A stretch of DNA of 64,000 nt from Myxococcus landrumus (GTDB lineage Bacteria > Myxococcota > Myxococcia > Myxococcales > Myxococcaceae): the NCBI RefSeq assembly GCF_017301635.1, contig NZ_CP071091.1:5096001-5160000 (forward strand), given 5' to 3'. This document shows, one piece after another, positions 16,809-28,220 of this stretch. The position numbers and the translations under genes were made by a program. The number at the start of each line of letters is the position of its first letter. The stretch's first letter is position 1. A model generated the notes under the pieces. The model was not told the origin of the DNA. It did not search any database and saw nothing but the letters and a program-made list of their open reading frames with translations.

Positions 16809-19184
16809 TCAGCGCTTGAGGTTGCGGAACGGGTTGTTGAACGGCTCCGGCCCCTTCTTGTCCTTCTCGCTCGAACCGGAGGAGGAGGCGCCCGAACGCG
16901 CACCGCCCTGGGGAGGACCGCTGCTGGGGCGCTGACTCGAAGCGCCCTTGCCTCCCGCACCGCCCCGGTCCGTCATGCGCGGCGCCCCCGTCGCGCCGCC
17001 CACGGCGGGACGTCCCGACGGCTGCGGCGTTCCCCCCTCCTGCGCCGCGCGCACCGACAACGCCAGCCGCTTGCGCGCCAGGTCCACGCTGAGCACGCGC
17101 ACCGTCAGCCGGTCCCCCACCTTCACCACCTCGGAGGGGTCCTTCACGAACTTCGTGGAGATTTGCGACACATGCACCAGACCATCCTGGTGCACGCCCA
17201 CGTCGACGAAGGCGCCGAAGGCCGTGACGTTCGTCACCACGCCCTGGAGCACCATGCCCTCCTTCACGTCCTCCAGCGTGCGCAGGTCCTCGCGCATCGC
17301 CGGGGCGGTGAAGTCTCCGCGCGGGTCCCGGCTGGGCTTCTCCAGCTCCGAGAGGATGTCCTTCAACGTCAGCTCGCCCAGGTCCGGGCCCAGGTAGCGC
17401 TTGGGGTCAATCTTGCGCACCAGCGCCGCGTTGCCCACGAGCGCCCGCACCTCCACGCCCAGGTCCTTCGCCATGCGCTCCACCACGGAATAGCGCTCCG
17501 GGTGCACGGCGCTCGAGTCCAGAGGCTCCGGGCCATTCACCCGCAGGAAGCCCGCGGCCTGCTCGAACGTCTTCGGCCCCAGCCCGCTCACCTTCAAGAG
17601 CTCCCGCCGCGTGGTGAAGCGCCCCTTCGAGGCCCGGTGCGCCACCAGCTTCTTCGCCAGCGAGGGGCCCACGCCGGACACGTGCTCCAACAACTGCGGC
17701 GACGCGGTGTTCACATCCACGCCCACCGCGTTCACACACGAGTCCACCACCTCGCCCAGCTTCTTCTTCAAGAGCCCCTGGTCCACGTCGTGCTGGTACT
17801 GCCCGACGCCGATGCTCTTCGGGTCGATCTTCACCAGCTCCGCCAGCGGGTCCTGCAACCGCCGGCCGATGGACACCGCGCCCCGCAAGCTCACGTCCAT
17901 GTCCGGGAACTCGTCGCGCGCCACCTCCGACGCCGAGTAGATGGACGCGCCCTGCTCGCTCACCGACACCACCGGCACCTGCACTCCCAGGGCCTTGAGC
18001 GTGTCGCGCACGAAGGTCTCCGCCTCGCGGCTGCCCGTGCCGTTGCCCACGGCGATGAGCTCCGGCTTGTGCTTCTGCACCACGGCGACCAGCAGCTTCG
18101 CGGCGCGCACGCGCTCGTCCGCGCTCCGCTCCGAGTACAGCGTCAGCGTCTCCGCCACGCTGCCCGTGTTGTCCAGCATCGCCAGCTTGATGCCCGTGCG
18201 GAGCCCCGGGTCCAGCGCCAGCACCGCGCGCGCGCCCGCGGGCGCCGTCAGCAGCAGGTGCCGCAGGTTCTCACCGAAGACACCGATGGCGCCCTTGTCC
18301 GCGCGCTCCTTCAGCTCCGCGCGCAGCTCCGACTCCAGGGACGGCCCCATCAGCCGCTCCCAGCCATCCTCCACCGCCGCCCGCAGCTCCTGGGCGAACA
18401 GCGACTGGGGCCGGGTCACCACGCGGCTGGCGAGCAGCGCCTTCACCTCGTCGTCCGGCATGTTGAGCTTCACCTTCAACACGCCCTCCTCCTCGCCGCG
18501 CAAGAGCGCCAGCACGCGGTGGGACGGGGCCTGTGACAGGGGCTCCTCGTGGCCGTAGTAGTTCTCGAACTTGGTGGGCTCGTTCTTCTTCGCGGGCACC
18601 ACGTCCGAGCGCAACGAGCCCCGCTTCGCGCACACCTCGCGCGACTCGCGCCGCAGCCCCGCGTCCTCGCTCACCCGCTCCGCGCAGATGTCGCGAGCCC
18701 CCGCCAGCGCCGCGGCCAGGTCCGGCACGTCCTTCTCCGCGTTGACGAACGCCCGCACCTTCGCGTCCGCGTCCTCTCCGCGCTTGCCGTCCTGCTTCCA
18801 CAGCAGGTCCGCCAGCGGCTCCAGCCCCCGCTCGCGGGCGATGGCCGCGCGCGTGCGGCGCTTGGGGCGGAAGGGGAGGTACAGGTCCTCCAGCTCCGTG
18901 CGCGTCTTCGCCGCCTTGAGCGCCTTGGCCAGCTCCGGCGTCAGCTTCCCCTGCTCCTCCACGGAGCGAAGAATCGTGTCGCGGCGCGAGTCCAGCTCGG
19001 TGCGCTCGGTGGCCCGGTCCAGGATGGTCTGGATTTGAACCTCGTCCAGCCCTCCGGTGACTTCCTTCCGGTAGCGAGCGATGAAGGGAACAGTGGCTCC
19101 GTCGGCGTTCAGCGCCAGGGTGCGGTCCACCTGCTCGGGCTTGAGACCCAGCTCCTGTGACAGCTCAGCGGCGTAGGCGTGCAT
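16809..19184 (-). CDS. tex: Tex-family RNA-binding transcription accessory protein
   Basis: Tex is a conserved RNA-binding protein related to eukaryotic Spt6. The 791 residues show the full layout. An N-terminal helical region (VPFIARYRKEVTGGLDE) is followed by a YqgF-like domain (LALDPGLRTGIKLAMLD). Helix-hairpin-helix repeats come next (NTASPQLLEHVSGVGPSLAKK and TRRELLKVSGLGPKTFEQ). A C-terminal S1 domain follows (GMVLQGVVTNVTAFGAFVDV). The last 75 residues are a Gly/Ser/Pro-rich, probably disordered tail ending FNNPFRNLKR, longer than in E. coli YhgF. It sits alone, 45 bases downstream of the GNAT gene. Confidence 0.95.
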   Translation of the reverse strand: MHAYAAELSQELGLKPEQVDRTLALNADGATVPFIARYRKEVTGGLDEVQIQTILDRATERTELDSRRDTILRSVEEQGKLTPELAKALKAAKTRTELEDLYLPFRPKRRTRAAIARERGLEPLADLLWKQDGKRGEDADAKVRAFVNAEKDVPDLAAALAGARDICAERVSEDAGLRRESREVCAKRGSLRSDVVPAKKNEPTKFENYYGHEEPLSQAPSHRVLALLRGEEEGVLKVKLNMPDDEVKALLASRVVTRPQSLFAQELRAAVEDGWERLMGPSLESELRAELKERADKGAIGVFGENLRHLLLTAPAGARAVLALDPGLRTGIKLAMLDNTGSVAETLTLYSERSADERVRAAKLLVAVVQKHKPELIAVGNGTGSREAETFVRDTLKALGVQVPVVSVSEQGASIYSASEVARDEFPDMDVSLRGAVSIGRRLQDPLAELVKIDPKSIGVGQYQHDVDQGLLKKKLGEVVDSCVNAVGVDVNTASPQLLEHVSGVGPSLAKKLVAHRASKGRFTTRRELLKVSGLGPKTFEQAAGFLRVNGPEPLDSSAVHPERYSVVERMAKDLGVEVRALVGNAALVRKIDPKRYLGPDLGELTLKDILSELEKPSRDPRGDFTAPAMREDLRTLEDVKEGMVLQGVVTNVTAFGAFVDVGVHQDGLVHVSQISTKFVKDPSEVVKVGDRLTVRVLSVDLARKRLALSVRAAQEGGTPQPSGRPAVGGATGAPRMTDRGGAGGKGASSQRPSSGPPQGGARSGASSSGSSEKDKKGPEPFNNPFRNLKR

Positions 19185-19229
19185 GACGCCGCTTCTATAA
19201 CCCGGGGCCCACGCGGCTCCCAGCCCACG

Positions 19230-19763
19230 TCACCCGCGCTGACGCCCCGTCCACTCCGAGCGCAACAGGCCCCAGAATTGCTGGTCCTTGCGCTCACCTC
19301 TCAACACGCCGTGCGAACGCATCGTCCCCTCCAGCGTGAAGCCCACCTTGCGCGCCAGCCCCTGCGACGCCTGGTTCTCCGCCAGCGTCGTCAGCCACAG
19401 CCGCTGGAGGAACGGCAGCGAGAAGAGCTGGTCCAGCATCATCCCCACCGCGCGAGAGCCCAGCCCGCGCCCATGGTGCGCCTCGTCCATCATGTAGCCC
19501 AGCTGCGCCCGACCCTGCTCCCGGGACACGTCCCTCGCGGACACCGTGCCCACCCACTGGCCCTCGTAGCGCGCGAACCAGCGAAACCCCTTCGCGCGGG
19601 GGTCCTCCAGCGAGCCCGCCTCCAGGATGCGCTTCAACAGCGAGTCCGGAGTGTCGTCGTCGGTGTCCACGTAGCGCCGCGCGGAGACCTGGGCGCGAAG
19701 GGTCAGCCAGTAGTCCACATGCTCGGGCCGCGCGGGAACCAGGTGCAGGTCGGAGAGGCTCAT
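19230..19763 (-). CDS. GNAT-family N-acetyltransferase (RimJ/RimL type)
   Basis: This 177-residue protein has the GNAT fold of the RimJ/RimL branch. The acetyl-CoA pyrophosphate loop HHGRGLGSRAVGMML lies at about 95-109, with the upstream beta strand QLGYMMDE and the later LAENQASQGLARKVGFTLEG and SHGVLRGERKD typical of ribosomal-protein or small-molecule acetyltransferases. It lies downstream of phoD but is separated from it by two hairpins, so it probably has its own promoter. The substrate cannot be read from sequence. Confidence 0.88.
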   Translation of the reverse strand: MSLSDLHLVPARPEHVDYWLTLRAQVSARRYVDTDDDTPDSLLKRILEAGSLEDPRAKGFRWFARYEGQWVGTVSARDVSREQGRAQLGYMMDEAHHGRGLGSRAVGMMLDQLFSLPFLQRLWLTTLAENQASQGLARKVGFTLEGTMRSHGVLRGERKDQQFWGLLRSEWTGRQRG

Positions 19764-19814
19764 GGCCGGGCCACCATAGGCGCCTGACTCCGGGATTCAA
19801 GACCGGAGAACGGC

Positions 19815-19861
19815 GAGGGCCGCCACCGGAGGGCTCGAAGCTCCCTTCCGGCGCGGCCCTC
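19815..19861 (-). terminator. second hairpin of a tandem pair after phoD
   Basis: Arms GAGGGCCGC and GCGGCCCTC (nine bases, perfect) enclose a region that can itself fold. It lies about 50 bases past the phoD stop and just upstream of the GNAT gene. Confidence 0.5.
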
Positions 19862-19866
19862 GGGCG

Positions 19867-19892
19867 GCTCTCCGGGCACCGGCCCGGAGAGC
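19867..19892 (-). terminator. phoD terminator hairpin
   Basis: Perfect ten-base arms, GCTCTCCGGG and CCCGGAGAGC, enclose a six-base loop and begin about 15 bases beyond the phoD stop codon. Confidence 0.65.
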
Positions 19893-19906
19893 ACGTCACG
19901 TGCGGA

Positions 19907-22060
19907 CTACAGCTTGGTGATGGCGCCGTTGGTGACGCGGAAGTCCACGCGCGTGAAGCGCGCATCCAGCTCCGCGTCCGTCTTGAGCGAGTAGTCCTTC
20001 ACCACCTCGGTGCTGGGGATGAGGTGGTAGGAGGCCAGCGCCTCGGCGCCCTTGAGCTCCAGAATCACGAAGCCGTGCGCGTCGCCGTTCACGTAGCGCA
20101 TGCCCGGGTTGCCCGCGGCCAGCGACTCGTTCAGCTCGGCGACGACGTACCGGTGGACGGCGCTGCCCTGCAGGTAGCCCGCGCCGATGACGGCCATGCC
20201 CGCCAGCTCCTTGATGGAGCCGGACGAAATCGCGGGCGCCGTCAGCGAGGGAACGCCCCCCTCCATCGACGCGAAGGACGCGTGGATGTCGCCGGAGATG
20301 AACAGCGCGTTCTGCACCTGGTTGTCCCGGACGAACTTCAAGAGCTCCTGCTTCTTGGTGGGGAAGCCGTCCCACTGGTCCACGTTGAAGTAGAACGTCT
20401 GGCGCAGCGTGGGGTCCGGGATGTCCATCTTCTGGGACAGGTCGAACACCATGGACGTCATCGACACGGAGCTGACGATGATCTTCCAGGTGTTGTTCGC
20501 CTTGAGCTGCGTCTGGAGCCACGCCTGCTGCGCCTGGCCCAGCGCGTCCTCGGTGGCGCCGCGCGTGAGCGTGTAACGGATGAACGCGAACAGGTCGAAG
20601 ATGGGCTTCACGACGATGTAGCGCGAGCCCTGGATGCCGAAGAGCCCCGCCTTGCCCATGTGCGCATAGGCCAGGCCCCGAGGCGCCCCCGTCGTGGGAA
20701 TCAGCGGAATCGCCGGCGCACCCGCGGCCGCGCGCGCCTCGTTCACCTTCTTCAGCACCTGGTTGATGTAGAAGAGCGACTGGCCCCCCTTCACCCAGGC
20801 CTGGGCCTTCTCCGTCGCCTCCGCCTGCGTCAGGCCCGCCTTCATCGCCTCCGACACGTACGCGCCCGTCAGCGCGGCCTTCTGCGCCGCGAACTCCGGC
20901 GCGTCGATGTTCACGTAGGCGAACGTCTCCGTCGCCAGGAGGCCCTGCACCGGCGCGGGCAGGCCCGGCAGGAACTGCCCCAGCACCTCCGCCGTCACCG
21001 CCACGCTGCCCGGGTACGCGTCTTCAGGGATGAGGTGGTCCGGACGGAAGGTGCGGAAGTCGGACACCGCCATCTTCAGGTTCTTGCCGAACTCGAAGTC
21101 ACGGTAGATGAGCGTGTTCGGGTACACCGGCGCGGAGGCCACGTCGATGGCGCCCTCTCCCGCCTGCGTGTTGTCCAGCGGGATGTACTCGAAGAAGGCG
21201 CGCTCGGAGTTCTTCTTGCGCTCCACCTGCAGCTCCAGCTTGGCGCCGTCGGTGTACGTCGCGTTGGGGCCCCAGTTGTCGTCGGAGAACTCGTGGTCGT
21301 CCCACATGACGATGAAGGGATAGCGCTCGTGGACCTGCTGGATGACCTTGTCCGAGCGGATGGCCTTGTAGATGTCGCGATAGTTGGACAGCGAGTTGGC
21401 CGCGTAGAACGCCACCGAACCCGTGCCGTGCTTGAGCGCCGCCTCCGGCTCGCTGAACTCGATGGAGCGCGAGGACGTCGGCGTCTGGAACGACGTGTCG
21501 CCCGTCGTCTCGTAGATGTAGTCACCGAGGAACACGACGAAGTCCAGGTCCTCGTCGAGCTTCAGCAACTTCAGCCACGTGTTGTAGTAGCGGCCGATGT
21601 AGTCCTGGCAGCTGGCGAAGGCGAACTTCACCGCGACGTCGTCACCGGCCGCCGGAGCCGTGCGCGTGCGGCCCGTCGCCGTCACGTACGTCTCGCCGCC
21701 CTTCTCGAAGGTGAAGCGGTAGTAGTACGTCGTGCGCGCCGACAGGTTCGTCACCTTCACCTTCAGCGCATGGTCATTCGAGGCCAGCGCCGCGAAGCGC
21801 TTGTCCAGCACGAGGCTGCTGAACTCCTTGTTCGTGGACACCTCCAGCCGCACCTGCGTGTCCGCGCCCGCGTTCTCCGGGTCCACCGCGCGCACCCAGA
21901 GCACCACGCTGTCCGGCCTCGGGTCTCCCGAACAGATGGACTGCGGGAAGTACTTCGAACCGTCTCGTGACGACTCCTCCTCGGAACATCCAAACGAGGT
22001 GCTTGCCGCGACGGCGACCACGGCCTGCAAGAAGCTGCGACGATTCAATCTGTCGAACAA
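19907..22060 (-). CDS. phoD: PhoD-like alkaline phosphatase/phosphodiesterase, Tat-exported
   Basis: This 717-residue protein has a twin-arginine signal (NRRSFLQ, residues 6-12) followed by a hydrophobic stretch ending in a lipobox-like SFGC (Cys25), so it may be a Tat-exported lipoprotein. An N-terminal fibronectin-like domain (SGDPRPDSVVLWVRA, TYYYRFTFEKGG) precedes the PhoD metallophosphatase domain. Metal-ligand motifs are FASCQDYIGRYYNTW, FLGDYIYE, MWDDHEFSDDNWG and FISGDIHASF. PhoD enzymes hydrolyse phosphate mono- and diesters and wall teichoic acid-like polymers using Ca and Fe. An insertion at about 365-500 is unusual in length. No Pho box was identified upstream. Confidence 0.92.
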   Translation of the reverse strand: MFDRLNRRSFLQAVVAVAASTSFGCSEEESSRDGSKYFPQSICSGDPRPDSVVLWVRAVDPENAGADTQVRLEVSTNKEFSSLVLDKRFAALASNDHALKVKVTNLSARTTYYYRFTFEKGGETYVTATGRTRTAPAAGDDVAVKFAFASCQDYIGRYYNTWLKLLKLDEDLDFVVFLGDYIYETTGDTSFQTPTSSRSIEFSEPEAALKHGTGSVAFYAANSLSNYRDIYKAIRSDKVIQQVHERYPFIVMWDDHEFSDDNWGPNATYTDGAKLELQVERKKNSERAFFEYIPLDNTQAGEGAIDVASAPVYPNTLIYRDFEFGKNLKMAVSDFRTFRPDHLIPEDAYPGSVAVTAEVLGQFLPGLPAPVQGLLATETFAYVNIDAPEFAAQKAALTGAYVSEAMKAGLTQAEATEKAQAWVKGGQSLFYINQVLKKVNEARAAAGAPAIPLIPTTGAPRGLAYAHMGKAGLFGIQGSRYIVVKPIFDLFAFIRYTLTRGATEDALGQAQQAWLQTQLKANNTWKIIVSSVSMTSMVFDLSQKMDIPDPTLRQTFYFNVDQWDGFPTKKQELLKFVRDNQVQNALFISGDIHASFASMEGGVPSLTAPAISSGSIKELAGMAVIGAGYLQGSAVHRYVVAELNESLAAGNPGMRYVNGDAHGFVILELKGAEALASYHLIPSTEVVKDYSLKTDAELDARFTRVDFRVTNGAITKL

Positions 22061-22220
22061 GGCGAGACTCCAAAAGGGAAGGCACAGTCAAAGACTGGCG
22101 CGCGCGAGTCTAAAGCCCTCTTCCATCCCTCTGGAAACATCCACGCCACGCCCTGCTCACAACGCGGCGTGTCAGCACTCGTGGCCGCACTGGACTCGTG
22201 CCGACCGCATGAAAAGCAGC

Positions 22221-22249
22221 GGGGCCGTCCTGCATTGGAGGACAGCCCC
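22221..22249 (-). terminator. recA intrinsic terminator
   Basis: An 11-base stem with one mismatch (GGGGCCGTCCT against AGGACAGCCCC) and a seven-base loop is followed on the minus strand by CGCTGCTTTTC, a short T-run. It lies about 58 bases after the recA stop. Confidence 0.65.
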
Positions 22250-22306
22250 GGAGAGCCTGAGAGCACTCGAGCAAGGGGCTCGTGGGAACCCCTCACGCGG
22301 CCTTGT

Positions 22307-23395
22307 CTACTTCACGGCCTTCACGCGCTGGCGCTTCTCGCTGGCGCCCTCGGGGGGAGCCTCTTCCGCGGCGGGAGCCGGCGCGGCCGCGCCCTTGGTG
22401 ATGCCGTACTTCTCCAGCACCTGGGCCTCAATCGCACGCGACACCTCCGGGTGCTCCTTGAGGTAGTCCTTCGCGTTCTCCCGGCCCTGGCCGATGCGCT
22501 CCCCGTTGAAGGAGAACCAGCTGCCGCTCTTCTCGACGATGTTGTCGTTGGAGGCCAGGTCGATGAGGTCACCCTCACGCGAGATGCCCGTGCCGTACAT
22601 GATGTCGAACTCGACCTCCTTGAACGGAGGCGCGACCTTGTTCTTCACCACCTTCACGCGCGTGCGGCTGCCCACCACGTTCTCGCCGTTCTTGATGGCG
22701 CCGATGCGGCGGATGTCCAGGCGCTGGGACGCGTAGAACTTCAGCGCGTTGCCGCCCGTGGTCGTCTCCGGGTTGCCGAACATCACGCCAATCTTCATGC
22801 GGATCTGGTTGATGAAGATGACGCACGTCTGGCTCTTGGAGATGGTGCCCGTGAGCTTGCGCAGCGCCTGGCTCATGAGGCGGGCCTGCACGCCCATGTG
22901 CGCGTCGCCCATCTCGCCCTCGAGTTCCGCCTTGGGAACGAGCGCGGCCACGGAGTCGACCACCAGCACGTCGATGGCGCCCGAGCGCACCAGCATCTCC
23001 GCGATTTCGAGCGCCTGCTCACCGGTGTCCGGCTGGCTCAGGAGCAGGTCGTCGGTGCGCACGCCCAGCTTGCGCGCATAGCCCACGTCCAGCGCGTGCT
23101 CCGCGTCCACGTAGCCGCAGATGCCGCCGCGCTTCTGCGCCTCGGCGACGATGTGGAGACACAGCGTCGTCTTGCCGGAGGATTCCGGGCCGAAAATCTC
23201 GATGATTCGGCCCTTCGGGACGCCGCCCACGCCCAGGGCGATGTCCAAGGAAATCGAGCCCGTCGAAATGGCCTGAACGTCGCGCATCAGGGGCTCGTCG
23301 TTGCCGAGCCGCATGATGGAACCCTTGCCGAACTGGCGCTCCACCGCGGACATTGCCAGCTCGATCGCCTTTTCCTTCTCTTGATTGACGGCCAT
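22307..23395 (-). CDS. recA: recombinase RecA
   Basis: RecA forms ATP-dependent filaments on single-stranded DNA for homologous recombination and stimulates LexA self-cleavage. The 362 residues include Walker [10 protein letters not shown] at 69-77, [13 protein letters not shown] (Walker B), INQIRMKIG, and the DNA-binding L2 loop [23 protein letters not shown] lies 10 bases before the ATG. The C-terminal tail differs from E. coli: instead of an acidic end, it is Ala/Pro/Glu-rich and finishes with basic KRQRVKAVK. Myxococcus xanthus has two recA genes; the length here fits the longer one, but that is a recollection, not a comparison. A terminator follows. Confidence 0.97.
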   Translation of the reverse strand: MAVNQEKEKAIELAMSAVERQFGKGSIMRLGNDEPLMRDVQAISTGSISLDIALGVGGVPKGRIIEIFGPESSGKTTLCLHIVAEAQKRGGICGYVDAEHALDVGYARKLGVRTDDLLLSQPDTGEQALEIAEMLVRSGAIDVLVVDSVAALVPKAELEGEMGDAHMGVQARLMSQALRKLTGTISKSQTCVIFINQIRMKIGVMFGNPETTTGGNALKFYASQRLDIRRIGAIKNGENVVGSRTRVKVVKNKVAPPFKEVEFDIMYGTGISREGDLIDLASNDNIVEKSGSWFSFNGERIGQGRENAKDYLKEHPEVSRAIEAQVLEKYGITKGAAAPAPAAEEAPPEGASEKRQRVKAVK

Positions 23396-23508
23396 TTCTC
23401 TTGAGCTCCTTGTATTGGCGAGCCACCCCGGCTCACCTGAACGCGCTTTTAGTACGCGATGGGTAGACCCTAGTCCACCCCTCTGACATCCGTGCCGAGT
23501 TCTACCGG

Positions 23509-24300
23509 TCAGCTCTCGCGGAAGGCCGCCAGGAGGGCGGCCACCACTCCTGCCACACCGACCCACAAGCCCCCCTGCACACCCCAGTTCCCCAGGGCCA
23601 GCAGCAGCGAGTAGCCCGACACAAGGGCCATCAGCGCCATGCCCACGCGGTACACGGGAGTGCGGGGCGGGGCAAGCAGCAAGGCCACGAGGGCCAGCAC
23701 GCCCAGGCCCACCTGGAAGGTCAGCATGCCGGGGGCCCGGCTGGGCAGGGCGAGCTCCTCGAGCAGCTGCGCGGCGGCGCCGCCCAGGAACACCGTGGCC
23801 ATCACCCCCGGCCCGAAGTCGAGCGGCCCCTTGTTGCGCCGGGGGCGCGAGGAGGCGTTGGAGCGCAGGTGATGCAGGTCCTCGGGCTCCACCTCCAAGG
23901 CGTACGGGAAGCCCAGGGACAGGAGCGCCTCCACCGCCACCGCGCGGCAGGAGCGGCCCTCCGCGTCCACCAGCCCCTCCAGCTTTCCGCCCGCCAGGAG
24001 CCGATGCAGCGTGTCCGCCACCTGACGCTCTCCGCCTCCGCTCGCCAGCTCGACCAGCACCTCGTTGAGCCGGGCGGCGGCCTCGGCGCGCTCCGCGTCG
24101 GGCGCCTTGAGGGCCTGCTCCACTCGCACCAGCACCGGCAGGGGCAGCTCCACCGGGGGCGTGCTTCGCGTCACGGCCTCCGGAGGAGGAGGCGCCCACG
24201 AGGCAAGGTCCGCCCGAGGCTCCTCGGCGGGCCGCTCATCCGGCCGGGACGAGGGAGGGGGGGTGCGCGTGGCGTCCGACACGGGGGCGACTGTATCCAT
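23509..24300 (-). CDS. hypothetical membrane protein with four C-terminal helices
   Basis: This 263-residue protein has a Pro/Arg-rich disordered start (1-50). A soluble helical domain follows at about 50-150 ([29 protein letters not shown], including a short [12 protein letters not shown] motif). Four hydrophobic segments then fill about 165-260 ([67 protein letters not shown]). No family is recognised. It lies between glmS, from which a terminator separates it, and recA, with the recA start 113 bases downstream. It may be cotranscribed with recA; nothing ties its role to DNA repair. Confidence 0.65.
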   Translation of the reverse strand: MDTVAPVSDATRTPPPSSRPDERPAEEPRADLASWAPPPPEAVTRSTPPVELPLPVLVRVEQALKAPDAERAEAAARLNEVLVELASGGGERQVADTLHRLLAGGKLEGLVDAEGRSCRAVAVEALLSLGFPYALEVEPEDLHHLRSNASSRPRRNKGPLDFGPGVMATVFLGGAAAQLLEELALPSRAPGMLTFQVGLGVLALVALLLAPPRTPVYRVGMALMALVSGYSLLLALGNWGVQGGLWVGVAGVVAALLAAFRES

Positions 24301-24347
24301 GGTGCCGGGTGCGCTTCAAAGCGAGGACCGCCGCGCCAGAACGACGA

Positions 24348-24380
24348 AAGCCCGGGCCCCTCGTGAGGGAACCCGGGCTT
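24348..24380 (-). terminator. glmS intrinsic terminator
   Basis: Nine-base arms AAGCCCGGG and CCCGGGCTT with an inner CCCTC/GAGGG stem begin about 25 bases after the glmS stop. On the minus strand the hairpin is followed by TTCGTCGTT. Confidence 0.7.
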
Positions 24381-24405
24381 CGAGCACCGCGTCGGCGGCG
24401 AGCGG

Positions 24406-26241
<1,836 letters not shown>

Positions 26242-26307
26242 ATTCTGACCTCTCTCTCACGCCCACGCCCGCCGGAGCAAACCGAGGGATACTCATCCAT
26301 CCGTGGA

Positions 26308-26327
26308 GGGCGCCTGTCTGGCCGCCC
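26308..26327 (-). terminator. possible attenuator hairpin between glmU and glmS
   Basis: GGGCG and CGCCC arms with an inner CC/GG pair form a short hairpin about 25 bases after the glmU stop. It is weak, lacks a T-run and could only partly reduce read-through. Confidence 0.25.
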
Positions 26328-26351
26328 CCCAAGCAATAGCCACGCCGAAGC

Positions 26352-27749
26352 TCAAGCGCCCTTCGCGGTGCGGCGCGCCTTCTTCGCGGCCACCCAGCCT
26401 TCCTTCGTCACCTGTGGCGCACGGGACACAGCGAGGCTCCCCGGCGGCACATTCTTGGTCACCGTGGTTCCCGCCCCCACGTAGGCGCCATCCCCCACCT
26501 TCACCGGAGCCACCAACTGCGTGTCGGAGCCGATGAAGACCCCGTCCCCCAGCTCCGTGAGGCTCTTGTTCACCCCGTCATAGTTACAGGTGATGGTGCC
26601 CGCTCCCACGTTGCAGCCGGCGCCAATCTTCGCGTCCCCCAGGTACGTCAGGTGGTTGGCCTTGGTCCCCTTGCCGATGACCGCCTTCTTCGTCTCCACG
26701 AAGTTGCCGAGATGCACATCCTCGGCCAGCTCGGTGCCAGGACGCAGGCGAGCAAACGGGCCAATGACGTTCCGCACGCCCACCCGCGCCTCCTCCAGCA
26801 CGGAGTAGGGCTTGAGCACGGCGCCATCCGCCACGGTGGAGGCACTCACCACGCAGCCCTGGCCGATGACGACGTCCTGGCCGATGACGGAACCTGACAT
26901 CAGCGTCACACCCGGGCCCACTTCCGTGTCGGCCCCGACGGCCACGTCCTCGTCGATGTAGGCCGTGTCCGGGTCCACGAGCGTGACGCCCGCGCGCATG
27001 TGCGCCTCGTTGATGCGCCGCTGGAGCACGCGCGCCCGCGCGGCCAGCTCCACCTTGTCATTCACCCCGGCGGTCTCCGTGGCGTCGACCTCCACGCTGG
27101 CGACCTCGCCCTGCTTCGCGGCCAGCTCCACCAGGTCCGTCAGGTAGTACTCGCCCTGCGCATTGTTGGGTTTGATTTCGGCCAGCGCCTTCCAGAGGAA
27201 GGCCGCGTCGACGGAGTAGATGCCCGCGTTGCACTCGCGCACGGCGCGCTGCTCGGGCGTCGCGTCCTTCTGCTCCACCACGCGCACCACCCGGCCGTTC
27301 TCGCGCAGCACGCGGCCATAGCCCGTGGGGTCCGCCAGCACGGTGGTCACCATGGCCAGCACTCCGCCCGACGCATCGTGCGCGGCCAGCAGCCCGGCCA
27401 GCGTCTCGCGACGCAGGAGCGGCACGTCGCCGTAGAGGATGAGCACCCGGCCGGAGAACCCCTTCAGGGCCTCTTCCGCCGAGCGCACCGCGTCCGCCGT
27501 CCCACGCTGCTCACGCTGGAGCGCGAAGCGCAGCGGCGCCTGTGGAAACAGCGCGCGCAGCTCCTTCTCCACGTCCTCCGCTTGATGGCCCACCACTGGC
27601 ACCACCGACGTGGCACCGAGCTCGAGCGCTCGCTTGAGGGGATACGCGCACAGGGGCTTTCCGAGGATGGCGTGAAGGACCTTGGCCTTCTTCGACTTCA
27701 TCCGCGTGCCCTTGCCCGCACACAACACCACCGCCGACAGAGCTGTCAT
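26352..27749 (-). CDS. glmU: bifunctional GlcN-1-P acetyltransferase/GlcNAc-1-P uridyltransferase
   Basis: GlmU acetylates glucosamine-1-phosphate and then uridylates it to UDP-GlcNAc. The 465 residues show both halves. The N-terminal Rossmann-like pyrophosphorylase has [15 protein letters not shown] at about 9-23, [11 protein letters not shown] and YGDVPLL. The C-terminal left-handed beta-helix is built of hexapeptide repeats ([34 protein letters not shown]) and contains the acetyl-CoA site. It lies upstream of glmS on the same strand, completing two of the three steps from fructose-6-phosphate. The third enzyme, GlmM, is not in the window. Confidence 0.96.
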   Translation of the reverse strand: MTALSAVVLCAGKGTRMKSKKAKVLHAILGKPLCAYPLKRALELGATSVVPVVGHQAEDVEKELRALFPQAPLRFALQREQRGTADAVRSAEEALKGFSGRVLILYGDVPLLRRETLAGLLAAHDASGGVLAMVTTVLADPTGYGRVLRENGRVVRVVEQKDATPEQRAVRECNAGIYSVDAAFLWKALAEIKPNNAQGEYYLTDLVELAAKQGEVASVEVDATETAGVNDKVELAARARVLQRRINEAHMRAGVTLVDPDTAYIDEDVAVGADTEVGPGVTLMSGSVIGQDVVIGQGCVVSASTVADGAVLKPYSVLEEARVGVRNVIGPFARLRPGTELAEDVHLGNFVETKKAVIGKGTKANHLTYLGDAKIGAGCNVGAGTITCNYDGVNKSLTELGDGVFIGSDTQLVAPVKVGDGAYVGAGTTVTKNVPPGSLAVSRAPQVTKEGWVAAKKARRTAKGA

Positions 27750-27760
27750 GCGGCGGAGGA

Positions 27761-27967
27761 TTAGGGACAGGGAATCGAGCCGTCAACCGCGCGCTGCTCA
27801 GAAGTCTCGGAGGTGTTATCGGGTTGGGGCTTCGCGCTGACGGCCACACACAGCGCGTTGCTCTTCACCGTGATTCCAAAGCTCGGCTTGAGGAAGAGCG
27901 TCACGCGTCCGGAGGGCGGAACCGACCCGGAGCGGGTCGCTTTGTCGGATGAGGCCGGTGCGCTCAT
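27761..27967 (-). CDS. small hypothetical protein upstream of glmU
   Basis: This is a 68-residue reading frame whose ATG is preceded by GGGGGAG at good spacing. It ends 11 bases before the glmU start, as expected for the first gene of an operon. The first 20 residues are polar ([15 protein letters not shown]), the middle is a possible beta-strand pair ([25 protein letters not shown]), and the tail is polar with CP at the end. Third-position bias is weaker than in neighbours, so it may be a leader or spurious. No family is recognised. Confidence 0.4.
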   Translation of the reverse strand: MSAPASSDKATRSGSVPPSGRVTLFLKPSFGITVKSNALCVAVSAKPQPDNTSETSEQRAVDGSIPCP

Positions 27968-28220
27968 TTGCTCCCCCACTCGCGACTCATGATGGGTGGA
28001 GGATGCACCCTCTGGGATAACAATCCAAGAGGAAAAGTTTTGCTGAGTTGAAATCATGGTCCAGTGCGGACAGTTCGTGCATACCGGGAGAGGTGTAGTC
28101 GGACTGGTGTCCTCGAGTCCCGGCCCCAAAGTGTGGGTGATTGTCCGCCGGGTAACACATCACCCGCGACGAAGGCCAGCCTCAAGGTATTGATTGCACC
28201 TTCCCCAAAAGGTGGACCCC

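Noticed and set aside
23396..23508. A LexA-type SOS box upstream of recA
   Set aside because: I saw only a short GGGT/ACCC symmetry (23461-23470) that does not match known LexA consensus sequences; a matrix search would be needed.
26242..26351. A glmS ribozyme between glmU and glmS
   Set aside because: The gap of 110 bases is too short for the conserved pseudoknotted core and shows only one weak hairpin.
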